Source: Thermoleophilia bacterium UBA6103 (GTDB lineage Bacteria; Actinomycetota; Thermoleophilia; UBA2241). From it: a stretch of DNA of 50,044 bases. Below the pieces are notes generated by a model. It did no database searches. It worked only from the letters and a program-made list of their open reading frames with translations, and was not told the DNA's origin. Of the stretch, positions 24,451 to 32,840 are shown piece after piece. Both the position numbers and the translations under genes were made by a program. Where the stretch lies: NCBI GenBank assembly GCA_002423545.1, contig DIWP01000019.1, positions 110,202 through 160,245 on the forward strand, in the 5' to 3' direction. How positions within the stretch are numbered: the first letter of the stretch is position 1; each line of letters begins with the position of its first letter.

Positions 24451-26985
24451 ATGGCAGGCGGGCACGCCATCATGGTCTCCATGAGCCGCCATCACATCCT
24501 CTTCGACATCGCGTCCAACGACCAGCTTGACCACGCCCTGTCGGCGCTCGCCGTCCGCCACCGTCTTGTCTTCGGTGCGGTCCGGGCCATGGCCCCCGGA
24601 GCAGGCCACCGACAGAGTGCCGACGAGCATGATGATCGCGTGCCCGTCTGGCGCTGGAGCGGACGCCTCTGTGAGTTCGAGGCGTGCGCCCGGGAGCTCC
24701 TTAACGGCCTCGTCTATCCCCTGGCCCGCTCCCGCCGCGGGGCATGCCTGGCCTTCCCGTTCCCGAGTTCCGAGCTGGCGCCGCGGACGCTGCGGGTCGA
24801 GCAGCGCTCGAGCCTCGACCTCGAGGACATCGCAACGCTCTTCACGACCGCCGAGGCGGTCGCCGGTCGCTCGGCGCCGGAGACCGACACCGAGCGGCAG
24901 GCGGCCGCTCTGAACGGCCTCGACCCGGACCAGCGCGCCGCCGCGCTCCACGGCCGCGGACCGGCCCGGGTGCTGGCGGCCGCCGGCTCCGGCAAGACCA
25001 AGACCATGGTCGCCCGGATAGGCTCTCTGGTGGCCTCCGGCGTCCGACCCCAGGCCATCCTGGTCCTGGCCTTCAACACCGAGGCCGCGGTGCAGCTGGA
25101 AGAGCGTCTGGCCGCCGCCGGCGTCCCTACCACCAGGACCATCGGTCCCAGCGCCGACGGCGTGCACTGCGCCACCTTCAACGCCTTCGGGTACCGATTC
25201 CAGCGGCAGGTCCTCGGCGATGCGCCGGTGGTGATGGTCTCCGATGCCGAGCACGATCGACTCCTGCGCGCCGCCCTCGCGCCGGCGGCCGCCGAGGCCG
25301 CAGCGCCGTTCTCGGCAGCCCGATCTCATCGGAACGTCGCCCGGACGGCGGCGGCCGACCCCTACGACGCGGCCGCCACCGACGCAGCCTGGGCGCTCTC
25401 CCGCACGCTCACCGCCTGGCGCGCAGAGTTGAGGCCACCCCGGCCCGAGCATCGCGAAGCGCTGCGACGGCACACAAGCATCCAGGCGACCCGCGGCGTG
25501 CAGGCCTTCGACGACCAGATCCTGACCGCGGTCACAGCGCTGCTCGCCGAGCCTGCCCACCGCCGTCTCGTGCAGGGGCTCTACGACCACGTCCTGGTCG
25601 ATGAGTTCCAGGACGTCAATCCGACCCAGGCGGCATTGCTGGACATCATCAGCCGGCCGTGGCGCGATCTGTTCGTGGTGGGCGACGACGACCAGCTCAT
25701 CTACGGCTGGAGATCGGCCGATGTGTCGACCATCGTCGATTTCGGTGTCGGCCTGCCGGCAGCGCCCCACATCGCCTACTACACCCTGCCGACCAACTAC
25801 CGCTGCTCCCGCGAGGTCGTGCGGCGCGCGGAGCAGCTGGTCACCAACAACCGCCGCCGGGCCCAGAAGAGCATGCAGGCGCGCCCGGCGGCGCCGGCCG
25901 GAGCCGTCTGCTTCGCCGCCGCCGGGCGACCTGAGGACCGCTTCCTGGAGGTCGCCGCCTTCCTCGCCGCCGAGCAGGCTCGTCTCGACTGCCCCTGGCG
26001 CGAGCTCGCCGTTCTCTGCCGCTTCCGTTCACAGCTCACGACGGTCGCCGGGGCCCTGCACGATGCCGGCGTACCGGCGACGGCACCGGCCGCCGCCGGT
26101 CTCGACGCCGGGCACAGCCGGCGCCTGGACTGTGCGCTGCGCGACGCCGCCGCCGACCCTGGGCGAGCCGGCTCCCCCGTGACACAGGCCCTGGAGGCCG
26201 TCCTCGACCACCTGAGCGGCGCGCCGGACGCCACGACGTGGGACCACACGGACGCCGGGGCGCCGCCGGGGGACCACCCGGACGCCGGGGCGCCGACCGG
26301 GTCGCCGTCCGACGTCCGCATGCCCCTCAGGCCACCGGGCGTCTCACCGCGTCCAGAAGACGGCGCTGCGGTCTTGCAGGTCGCCGACGCGGCTCGACTG
26401 TTGGCGTGCCGGTATACGACCCTGGCCGGACTGGCCGCCGCCTGGCATGCCCTGGCCGACCCCGCAGCGGCGGCCGCCGGCGGCTGCTGCGACGGCGTCA
26501 CTCTGGCGACCATCCACGCCACCAAAGGTCGTGAATACCGCTCGGTGGCGATCGTCGACTTCGCGCCGGCCCTGGCACCGCTGCAGGACGCCGAGCACGA
26601 GGAGGAACGACGGGTGCTCTACGTCGCGCTCACACGCGCCAAGGAGCGGGCGCTGCTCACCGTCGACAGCGCCCGCGGCGGGCCACATCCCTTCATCGTC
26701 GAGGCGGCCTGCCCGCCGCAGCGGCGCGAGGTGCGGCCGCTGAAGCGGGAGGCGGCGGCCCTCCGCGAGGGCCTCCTGGCTCGCGCCGCCGAGCTGCCCG
26801 GGCCGGTCGCCCGCCTCATCAGCGGCTCGGGCGCCGTACCGCAAGCCGTCAGCGGTCGCTCAGGGTCGTCCCGGGAGACGGGTGAGATGGCGGCCGACTA
26901 CCTCGCCGTGCGCAGCCGCATCGCGGAGTCACAGCTCGTTGTGGGGCACGGCCTGCGGGAGCGTCTGGCCGCCCGGCTCGGGTGA
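24451..26985 (+). CDS. UvrD/Rep-family superfamily 1 DNA helicase
   Basis: ATP-dependent 3'-5' DNA helicase of the UvrD/PcrA family, 844 residues. Motifs in order: Q-motif-like LDPDQRAAAL (about 155), Walker A AAAGSGKTKTM (about 176), VLAFNTEAA (Ia), VDEFQDVN (II, about 382), GDDDQLIYGWR (III), LPTNYRC (IV), TIHATKGREY (V, about 690) and EERRVLYVALTRAKE (VI). Residues 1-150 precede the helicase core and match no domain I know. A low-complexity Asp/Pro/Gly linker with a 30-bp tandem duplication lies at 26242-26301. No Shine-Dalgarno site is clear, so ATG at 24475 or 24481 are alternatives. It is divergent from the formamidase gene. Role in repair or recombination is inferred. Confidence 0.93.
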   Translation: MAGGHAIMVSMSRHHILFDIASNDQLDHALSALAVRHRLVFGAVRAMAPGAGHRQSADEHDDRVPVWRWSGRLCEFEACARELLNGLVYPLARSRRGACLAFPFPSSELAPRTLRVEQRSSLDLEDIATLFTTAEAVAGRSAPETDTERQAAALNGLDPDQRAAALHGRGPARVLAAAGSGKTKTMVARIGSLVASGVRPQAILVLAFNTEAAVQLEERLAAAGVPTTRTIGPSADGVHCATFNAFGYRFQRQVLGDAPVVMVSDAEHDRLLRAALAPAAAEAAAPFSAARSHRNVARTAAADPYDAAATDAAWALSRTLTAWRAELRPPRPEHREALRRHTSIQATRGVQAFDDQILTAVTALLAEPAHRRLVQGLYDHVLVDEFQDVNPTQAALLDIISRPWRDLFVVGDDDQLIYGWRSADVSTIVDFGVGLPAAPHIAYYTLPTNYRCSREVVRRAEQLVTNNRRRAQKSMQARPAAPAGAVCFAAAGRPEDRFLEVAAFLAAEQARLDCPWRELAVLCRFRSQLTTVAGALHDAGVPATAPAAAGLDAGHSRRLDCALRDAAADPGRAGSPVTQALEAVLDHLSGAPDATTWDHTDAGAPPGDHPDAGAPTGSPSDVRMPLRPPGVSPRPEDGAAVLQVADAARLLACRYTTLAGLAAAWHALADPAAAAAGGCCDGVTLATIHATKGREYRSVAIVDFAPALAPLQDAEHEEERRVLYVALTRAKERALLTVDSARGGPHPFIVEAACPPQRREVRPLKREAAALREGLLARAAELPGPVARLISGSGAVPQAVSGRSGSSRETGEMAADYLAVRSRIAESQLVVGHGLRERLAARLG
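26242..26301 (+). repeat. 30-bp tandem duplication inside helicase gene
   Basis: Two adjacent 30-bp units (26242-26271 and 26272-26301) differ at only a few bases and encode DHTDAGAPPG and DHPDAGAPTG. They lie in the linker between helicase motifs IV and V. The reading frame is kept. Confidence 0.85.
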
Positions 26986-27025
26986 GCGATCGCCGTTCGC
27001 CCGGCAGACGGTCCGGCGCCGCTCT

Positions 27026-27886
27026 TCAGTAGACCTCGGGGACAAAGGTCTGCACCTCGATCGGCGGTCTGACGTAGCCGCGGGCGCTCGGGCGAGCGGG
27101 AAGCTTGATGTCTGTCGGCGTCACGTCTTCGTAGGGGATCAGGCTGAGGAGATGGTGGATCGTGTTGAGGCGGGCACGCTTCTTGTCGTCGGCGTTGACC
27201 GTCCACCAGGGCGAGTGCTTGGTGTCGGTGTACTTGAACATCTCGTCCTTGGCGATGGAGTACTCGACCCAGCGCTCGATGGAGGCGAGGTCCATGGGGC
27301 TGAGCTTCCAGATCTTCATGGGATCGCTGAGCCGCGCTTTGAAGCGCCGTTCCTGCTCCCTGTCGCTGACGCTGAACCAGTACTTGACGAGGGTGATGCC
27401 CGAGCGGATGAGCATGCGCTCGAACTCGGGGCAACTACGGAAGAACTCCCACAGCTCGTCCTCGGTGCAGAAGCCCATCACCCGCTCCACGCCGGCCCGG
27501 TTGTACCAGCTGCGGTCGAAGAGGACCATCTCTCCGGCGGCCGGCAGCTCGGCGACGTAGCGCTGGAAGTACCACTCGCCCTTCTCGCGCTCGGTCGGCG
27601 TATGCAGGGCCGCGATGCGCACCACGCGGGGATTGGTCGCCGCGGCGATGCGCTTGATGCAGCCGCCCTTGCCGGCCGCGTCGCGGCCCTCGAAGATCAC
27701 GGCGACCTTCAGGCACTTGTACTTGATCCACTCCTGCAGCCTGACGAGCTCGATCTGCAGCTTGCGCAGCTCTTCGTCGTACGTGGCTTCGTCGATCTTC
27801 TTGCGCTTAGGCAGGACGACGTCGCCGCCCTCCTGCACGTGATCGTGAGCCTGTGCGCCGGCGCCGTTGTCGCCGCCTGCCGCCAT
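27026..27886 (-). CDS. ppk2: Polyphosphate kinase 2 family protein
   Basis: PPK2-family polyphosphate:nucleotide phosphotransferase, 286 residues, cytoplasmic; uses polyphosphate to phosphorylate NDPs or NMPs. Hallmarks are Walker A FEGRDAAGKGGCIKRI, Walker B VLFDRSWYNRAGVERVMGF and the lid RFKARLSDPMKIWKLSPMD, then YTDTKHSPWW. The length and the Asp after the Walker A lead fit single-domain PPK2, probably class I, which makes ATP or GTP from the diphosphates; class is inferred. The ATG at 27886 follows GGAGGAG. It converges with the helicase gene across 40 bp. Confidence 0.95.
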   Translation of the reverse strand: MAAGGDNGAGAQAHDHVQEGGDVVLPKRKKIDEATYDEELRKLQIELVRLQEWIKYKCLKVAVIFEGRDAAGKGGCIKRIAAATNPRVVRIAALHTPTEREKGEWYFQRYVAELPAAGEMVLFDRSWYNRAGVERVMGFCTEDELWEFFRSCPEFERMLIRSGITLVKYWFSVSDREQERRFKARLSDPMKIWKLSPMDLASIERWVEYSIAKDEMFKYTDTKHSPWWTVNADDKKRARLNTIHHLLSLIPYEDVTPTDIKLPARPSARGYVRPPIEVQTFVPEVY

Positions 27887-28054
27887 GGCGTCTCCTCCCG
27901 CCGCGTGATCGAGGCCGGTCCGGGCGCCCATGCGCCCTTCCGGAGCGCAGTGTAGCGCATCGGACCGTCGGTCAGAGCGCTGAATGTGAGGGCCCGATCG
28001 GCCGACCGACGTCCCGACCGGGCGGGCCGTCGCGACGGAGGTCGACTGAGCGAT

Positions 28055-28082
28055 GCGGCGCCGGGCCGAAGAGCGGCGCCGC
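28055..28082 (-). terminator. Terminator hairpin after coiled-coil transglycosylase gene
   Basis: Perfect 8-bp stem GCGGCGCC/GGCGCCGC with a 12-nt loop, starting 7 nt past the stop at 28090 on the minus strand. No T-run follows. Confidence 0.55.
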
Positions 28083-28089
28083 CAGGTCG

Positions 28090-29109
28090 TCAGGTGCCGC
28101 CGAAAGCGGGGCCGTAGGTGTTGGGCCACCAGTACGGCCCCTTGCCCATCTTCAGGGCCAGGGCGGTGGCCTTGATCTGGGCGGCCCCGTCGCGGATGTC
28201 GGCGGCGCGGTACGGGTTCCAAGAGGCGTTCCAGGTAGAGTGACAGTACTGGAAGAGACCGTAGTACAGCCCCGAGCCCACGACGCCGGGCTGGCCGCCG
28301 GACTCGGACATCATGAGCCGGTACATGCCGTTGGGATCGATGCCGTTGGCCGCCGCCGCCTCCTTGATCAGCGGCCACCAGCCGCCGCTGGGAGCATCCG
28401 CCGGCGGCGGCGGGTCGCTCGACGTGTCGCCGTCGGCGGCGACGACGGCCGGCGACGTCGTGACGACCCGGCGTCTCAGGCTGGCTTCCAGACGCTTGAT
28501 CTCGCTGCGCAGGCCGGCGAGCGTGCTCTTGCGCTCCGCCAGCGCCGCCTCGACGCGCGCCTGCTCGTCCTGCTTGCGCTGCATCGCCGTCCGGGCCGCC
28601 TCGCGGTCGGCCAGCAACCTCTGCCGCCGCTGCGCGACCTCGCTCTTCATCTGTTCCAGGTCGGTCAGCATCTGCTCGTCGTGCTGACTGACCTTGACCA
28701 TGAACTGAAGCTGCGTGAGCAGCTCTGAGAACGATGAGCTGCCGGCGATGACGTCGATGAGCGTCACCGGTCGTTCCTTGTACAGGGCGACGGCACGCTC
28801 GCCGACGAGGGCCTGCGCCTCTTCCAGCTCGGCCTCGGCCTCGGCGACCAGCTCCCTGTTCTGGTCGATCTGGTCGTTGACCGCCTCGAGCTCGGCGCTG
28901 GCGGCGGCGTACGACGCGACCAGACCGGTCAGCCGCTGGTCGAGCGCCGCCACCTCCTGGGCGATGGCCTTGGCGCGCGCCTTGTCGCGGGAGAGCTTGC
29001 TGGCCTGGGCGGTCGGTGCGACGAGGGTCAGGAAGACGACGGCGGTCAGACAGACCACGAACGCGATCACGGTACTGCGGTATGGCGCGAGCGATCCTCG
29101 TCGCGTCAT
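28090..29109 (-). CDS. Secreted coiled-coil protein with C-terminal transglycosylase-like domain
   Basis: A 339-residue exported cell-wall hydrolase candidate. The signal segment is about residues 12-36 (TVIAFVVCLTAVVFLTLV). Residues 37-220 form a long coiled coil of the CwlO/PcsB type, with KARAKAIAQEV, VALYKERPVTLIDVIAGSSSFSELLTQL and further heptads. A Pro/Asp linker leads to a lysozyme-like domain (about 245-339) with the catalytic Glu in LMMSESGGQ and the aromatic cluster YYGLFQYCHSTWNASWNPYR. ATG at 29109 follows GGGAGG. The coiled coil resembles that of the NlpC/P60 protein at 33599 and the C-terminal domain that of the protein at 35078. It has its own structured leader. Confidence 0.88.
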   Translation of the reverse strand: MTRRGSLAPYRSTVIAFVVCLTAVVFLTLVAPTAQASKLSRDKARAKAIAQEVAALDQRLTGLVASYAAASAELEAVNDQIDQNRELVAEAEAELEEAQALVGERAVALYKERPVTLIDVIAGSSSFSELLTQLQFMVKVSQHDEQMLTDLEQMKSEVAQRRQRLLADREAARTAMQRKQDEQARVEAALAERKSTLAGLRSEIKRLEASLRRRVVTTSPAVVAADGDTSSDPPPPADAPSGGWWPLIKEAAAANGIDPNGMYRLMMSESGGQPGVVGSGLYYGLFQYCHSTWNASWNPYRAADIRDGAAQIKATALALKMGKGPYWWPNTYGPAFGGT

Positions 29110-29257
29110 GCATCGCCTCCCTACGCCCCTGACGACACAGCGCTCAGCGCCGGGCATCGCCAGTGATGGGGTCGTATCTTGGCCGTGGTACCCCCCGGCA
29201 GCCACGGTCGCTCACCGACCGCAGCGGACCTTACCACCCCCCCGCCGGTCGGCGCAA
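29110..29257 (-). promoter_or_regulatory. Promoter and hairpin-rich leader of coiled-coil transglycosylase gene
   Basis: Minus strand: -35-like TTGCGC (29257-29252), 18-nt spacer, -10 TAAGGT (29233-29228). The leader to the ATG at 29109 then holds GGTCG-GTGAG-CGACC (29220-29206) and CCGTGG/CCACGG with a 13-nt loop (29207-29183). The second hairpin shares two bases with the first, so they may be alternative folds. No known riboswitch consensus was recognised. Confidence 0.4.
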
Positions 29258-29261
29258 CGCC

Positions 29262-29284
29262 CGCGACCCGCATCGCGGGTCGCG
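29262..29284 (-). terminator. Terminator hairpin after MoxR-VWA gene
   Basis: Perfect 10-bp stem (29262-29271 with 29275-29284) and a 3-nt loop, about 37 nt past the MoxR-VWA stop. No T-run on the minus strand. It also marks the boundary before the promoter of the next leftward gene. Confidence 0.65.
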
Positions 29285-29321
29285 TTCTCTGCGCGTTCCG
29301 CACAACGACGGTGTCGCGGCG

Positions 29322-31166
29322 TCAGCGCAGCAGCCGGTCGGCGACGTCGACCATGCGCCGCGGCAGCTCGCGCAGCGATCGCACGCGGTAGAGCTGGCCC
29401 TTGCCGACAGAGGCCATCTGACGGCAGAGCATCTCGTTCATCTTGTAATCTTCGGTAAGCAGTACGAAGAGATGCTGAAAGCGGGCCGCCACCTGGGTCG
29501 GGTCGCCGCCACGCGTGTAGACGCCGTCGGTGATGAGCAGGCCGTACTTGCGCGGGTTGCGGCCGCGCTGCAGCTCCCGCAGCCCCATGAGCAGGCCGCC
29601 CTCGATGTCGGTGTAGCCGCGACACGGCTGGCGCAGCATCTCCTTCACCACGTGCTCGGGCGGATCGGCGTCCTCGAGGTGGCTCACCGCCTCGGCGGTG
29701 TTCTCGAAGACGACCACCGAGAGGTCCTCCGGCCGCATCTTGAGCGCCAGCACGGCGGCAGCCACCGCCGCCAGCGCCATGTTGGCGCCCGCCATCGAGA
29801 GCGACGTGTCGAGCATGAGCACGATCTGCGTGCGCCGCTCCTCGCGATGCTCGACCTGCCAGTCCTGGCGCTCGGGGAACTCTTTGCCGAGCAGGTTCTC
29901 GAGCGTCTCGTCGAGCTCCAGCTCGCCCTGGTGCGGCTCGCGCATCGGCTCCACCAGCGTGTGTGTGGCACCGCGCAGCGGGCCCACCAGGGCCGCCGCC
30001 CGCTCCAGGACCGAGCGTACCGCCAGACGCTCGGCGTATTCCCGCATACCCGGCATGCCCAGCTCGCAGCCGGGCTTGGTGAGCCGCTGGGCGATCTGCC
30101 ACCCGTCGATCTTGTCCGCCGGCAGCCGCAGTCGCTCGGTGAAGTACTCGATCGCCTCGAGCCCCATCTCGGGCTCCGGCGCGCACGTCTGCATCACCTG
30201 TTCGATGGCAACCGGGGTGGCGCGACCGCGCGTGGTCACGTTGCGCTCCGGGTGCCCGTCCTTGTGACGCGGCAGACGGTCCTGCGGCGCCGCGGCCACA
30301 TCCTGCAGCTCGCCGAGCTCCAGGTCGGCGACGGCCGCCAAGATCTCGTCGAGTGCGGTGCCGAAGTCGGCATCGAGGTCGTCGGAGACCTCGGTCCTGG
30401 TGCTGAGCGCCGCGACGGCCGCCTGTCTCAGAGCCGCGGGCTCGTCGACCCCCTCGGCGCGAAGCTGCTCGGCCATGGTGACCATCGCGATCGCCGCCCG
30501 CACGCTGGCGCCCTTCTTGAGCTTGGGATGCACGCGCGTGGCACGTGTCACGGCCACTGCGCGCCACACCAGCAGGTCGTCGTCGCTCCAGCTCTCGGCA
30601 CGGACGATCAGCTCCTCTTCAGGAGCGCTCTGGTGATCGAGCGCGATGTGCTCGAAGCGGTCGCGCAGCGCCTCCGAGAGATGAGCCGTGGCGATGTACT
30701 CGGAGGGGTTCTGCGTGGCGATGACCTGAAAGCCCGGCGTCGCCCGGACCTCGCCCAGCCGCGGTAGCGTGAGCAGCCCCTCGTCGAGCGCCGGCAGCAG
30801 TACGTTCTGCACGCCCTCGGGCATGCGGTTGAGCTCGTTGATGAACAGGACCGAGCCTTCGCGCATGGCGTGCAGGAGCGGCCCCGGGAAGAACGTCTCG
30901 TCGCAGTAGCCCTTCTTGAGCACCAGCGGCGGGTCGAACCAGCCGGTGAGCTTGCTCTCCGAGTACCGGTCGTCGCCGTCGACCCGCCACGTGGTGCGCC
31001 CGAGATGACGGCATACGGCCAGCGCCACCGTGGTCTTGCCGACGCCGACCGCCCCCTCGAAGAGCACGTGGCGGCCGGTCTGCAGCACAGCCAGCGCCAG
31101 CGTCAGCTCGTCCTCGCGACCGACGATGCGATGGTCGTCCTGTATCGCCCGGACGACGTTCACCAC
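29322..31166 (-). CDS. MoxR-family AAA+ ATPase fused to VWA domain
   Basis: A 614-residue fusion of a MoxR-type AAA+ ATPase (about 1-290) and a von Willebrand factor A domain (about 440-600). Walker A is GAVGVGKTT, Walker B is VLFINELNRMP, sensor 1 is VIATQNPSEY and the Arg finger region is LSEALRDRFEH. The VWA MIDAS is complete: DTSLSM (DxSxS), RGYTDIEGG (Thr) and LLITDGVYT (Asp). MoxR plus VWA pairs act as chaperones that insert metals or remodel large complexes; here they are in one chain, as in magnesium-chelatase-like proteins. Start is GTG at 31166 after GGAGGTGAC. It follows a stand-alone MoxR paralogue by 24 bp. The client is unknown. Confidence 0.92.
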   Translation of the reverse strand: MVNVVRAIQDDHRIVGREDELTLALAVLQTGRHVLFEGAVGVGKTTVALAVCRHLGRTTWRVDGDDRYSESKLTGWFDPPLVLKKGYCDETFFPGPLLHAMREGSVLFINELNRMPEGVQNVLLPALDEGLLTLPRLGEVRATPGFQVIATQNPSEYIATAHLSEALRDRFEHIALDHQSAPEEELIVRAESWSDDDLLVWRAVAVTRATRVHPKLKKGASVRAAIAMVTMAEQLRAEGVDEPAALRQAAVAALSTRTEVSDDLDADFGTALDEILAAVADLELGELQDVAAAPQDRLPRHKDGHPERNVTTRGRATPVAIEQVMQTCAPEPEMGLEAIEYFTERLRLPADKIDGWQIAQRLTKPGCELGMPGMREYAERLAVRSVLERAAALVGPLRGATHTLVEPMREPHQGELELDETLENLLGKEFPERQDWQVEHREERRTQIVLMLDTSLSMAGANMALAAVAAAVLALKMRPEDLSVVVFENTAEAVSHLEDADPPEHVVKEMLRQPCRGYTDIEGGLLMGLRELQRGRNPRKYGLLITDGVYTRGGDPTQVAARFQHLFVLLTEDYKMNEMLCRQMASVGKGQLYRVRSLRELPRRMVDVADRLLR

Positions 31167-31190
31167 GTCACCTCCACGGAGGGCTGCCGC

Positions 31191-32102
31191 TCACGCTTCT
31201 GCGTCGGCCTCGGACCGCGTCACGTCGTCGGCCGCCGCGCGCAGACGCTCGCCGTCCAGCTCCTCGATGCCTCGCATGATCTCGTCGAGCGTCCCCTGGA
31301 AGTCCGCACCCAGCTCGTCGCGCAGCTCGGTGCGCGTGGTGAGCGCCGCCACCGCCGCCCGGCGCAGCGCCGCGTCGCGCTCCATGCCGACCGCGACCAG
31401 TTGCTCGGCCACCGCCACCATGGCGATCGCCGCCCGCACGCTGGCGCCCTTCTTGAACTTGGGATGGACACGGGTGGCGCGGGCGATGGCGACCGCGCGC
31501 CACACCAGCAGACCGTCCCCATCGGAGCCGGTCTCGCGGGCCACGATGCGCACCTCTTCGGGAGCATCCTGGTATTCCAGCGCCACGTGCTCGAAGCGGT
31601 CGCGCAGGGCCTCGGAGAGGTGGCCGGTGGCGATGTACTCCACCGGGTTCTGGGTGGCGATGACCTGGAAGCCGTCGGCAGCCTTGATGGTCCCGATGCG
31701 CGGCACCACCAGCAAGCGCTCGTCGAGCGACGGCAGCAGCACGTTCTGCACGCCCTCGGGCATGCGGTTGAGCTCGTTGATGAACAGGACCGAGCCTTCC
31801 ATCATGGCCTGCACCAGCGGCCCCGGGAAGAACGTCTCCTCAGAATAGCCCTTGGAGAGCACCAGCGGCGGGTCGAACCAGCCGGTGAGCTTGCTCTCCG
31901 AGTACCGGTCGTCGCCGTCCACACGGACCGTCTCGCGGCCGAGGTGGTGGCAGACCGCCAGGGCCACAGTCGTCTTGCCGACGCCGACGGGGCCCTCGAA
32001 CAGAAGATGACGTCCGGTCTGCAGCACGGCCAGCGCCAGGCCGAGCTCCTCGTCGCGGCCGACGATGCCGGACTCCTCCTGGATCCTGCGGATGGGCGTC
32101 AT
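31191..32102 (-). CDS. MoxR-family AAA+ ATPase
   Basis: Stand-alone MoxR AAA+ ATPase, 303 residues, hexamer-forming by family. Walker A is GPVGVGKTT, Walker B VLFINELNRMP, sensor 1 VIATQNPVEY and LSEALRDRFEH carries the Arg finger. It is a close paralogue of the N-terminal half of the next gene, with stretches of 59 and 63 bp that are identical at DNA level. ATG at 32102 follows GGAAGGTGAG; the frame stays open upstream without similarity. The pair may form a mixed ATPase ring with the VWA domain of the neighbour as adaptor; this is inference. Confidence 0.93.
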   Translation of the reverse strand: MTPIRRIQEESGIVGRDEELGLALAVLQTGRHLLFEGPVGVGKTTVALAVCHHLGRETVRVDGDDRYSESKLTGWFDPPLVLSKGYSEETFFPGPLVQAMMEGSVLFINELNRMPEGVQNVLLPSLDERLLVVPRIGTIKAADGFQVIATQNPVEYIATGHLSEALRDRFEHVALEYQDAPEEVRIVARETGSDGDGLLVWRAVAIARATRVHPKFKKGASVRAAIAMVAVAEQLVAVGMERDAALRRAAVAALTTRTELRDELGADFQGTLDEIMRGIEELDGERLRAAADDVTRSEADAEA

Positions 32103-32197
32103 CTGCTCACCTTCCACTTCAGCAACGACCCCTACAGTGCGTGCGGCGTCCCGGCAGACGAGCTCACAGAGTCGCTGCGTCAAGGGGGCGCCGGCGG

Positions 32198-32791
32198 TCA
32201 CTCTATCAGGAGCAGCCCCAGCAGCTTGACCGCGGCGCGTTCGTCGGCCGCCACCTGCAGCTCCACGCCCGCTCGGGCAGCGGTGGCGAACACGTCGATA
32301 CCACAGCCGGACAGCGAGGGCCGCAACCGCTCGCGCTGCCGGCACGAGCCGTCGGCCGGGCACGGCTCGTCGCCGCACCACAGGCAGGGGCCGACGCCGA
32401 GCGCCAGCGCCTTGTGATGCCCGTCGACGAAGGCGGCACGCTCCAGCTCGAGAAGGGCCTCGTGGAGACGGCGCCGGGCGGCGGGCTCCTCGGCGGCGCC
32501 GTCGACCTCGACCCAGACGAGCAGCGCCCGGGCGTATCCGGCGAACGCCGCGCTCAGCTCTTCGAGCGGCGGCGTGTACGGTGGGCAGCTCAGGCGGCGG
32601 CCGAACTCAGGACAGCCGTAGCGGCACTTGAGCCGGACCCAGTCGGCGAAGACGATGGCGCCGGCGTCGAACTCGCAGGCGCCGTCCGCCCCCGCGTCCC
32701 GGACTCGGACCGGCCACGGTCCCGCATCCCCCGGGGAGCCGCTGCGACACCTGCGGCCGACCGCACGGTCTTTGCCTGATCCCGCCGCCAT
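32198..32791 (-). CDS. DUF2284 predicted metal-binding protein
   Basis: Cysteine-rich protein of the DUF2284 family, 197 residues, function unknown. The family pattern is visible: RLKCRYGCPEFGRRLSCPPYTPP in the first half and GPCLWCGDEPCPADGSCR in the second, eight or more Cys that could hold an Fe-S cluster or zinc. The start is uncertain: ATG at 32791 has no good ribosome site and 32827 is also possible. It lies 95 bp upstream of the MoxR gene and 49 bp downstream of a broken gene on the same strand. DUF2284 proteins occur in many anaerobes and facultative organisms, which may be a clue to lifestyle. Confidence 0.8.
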   Translation of the reverse strand: MAAGSGKDRAVGRRCRSGSPGDAGPWPVRVRDAGADGACEFDAGAIVFADWVRLKCRYGCPEFGRRLSCPPYTPPLEELSAAFAGYARALLVWVEVDGAAEEPAARRRLHEALLELERAAFVDGHHKALALGVGPCLWCGDEPCPADGSCRQRERLRPSLSGCGIDVFATAARAGVELQVAADERAAVKLLGLLLIE

Positions 32792-32840
32792 GGCGGCGAT
32801 GCTACGGCCCGCCGGCATGGCGGTCAATCGAAGGCCGCTC

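Noticed and set aside
23299..25770. Extension of the formamidase frame to 823 codons
   Set aside because: Family similarity begins at the ATG at 24222 with a good ribosome site and promoter; the upstream part is antisense to the helicase.
29322..32102. MoxR/VWA genes as a CbbQ-CbbO RuBisCO activase for the cbbM gene
   Set aside because: They lie 28 kb from cbbM in another transcription unit and show only general MoxR/VWA features; CbbQO genes usually adjoin the RuBisCO gene.
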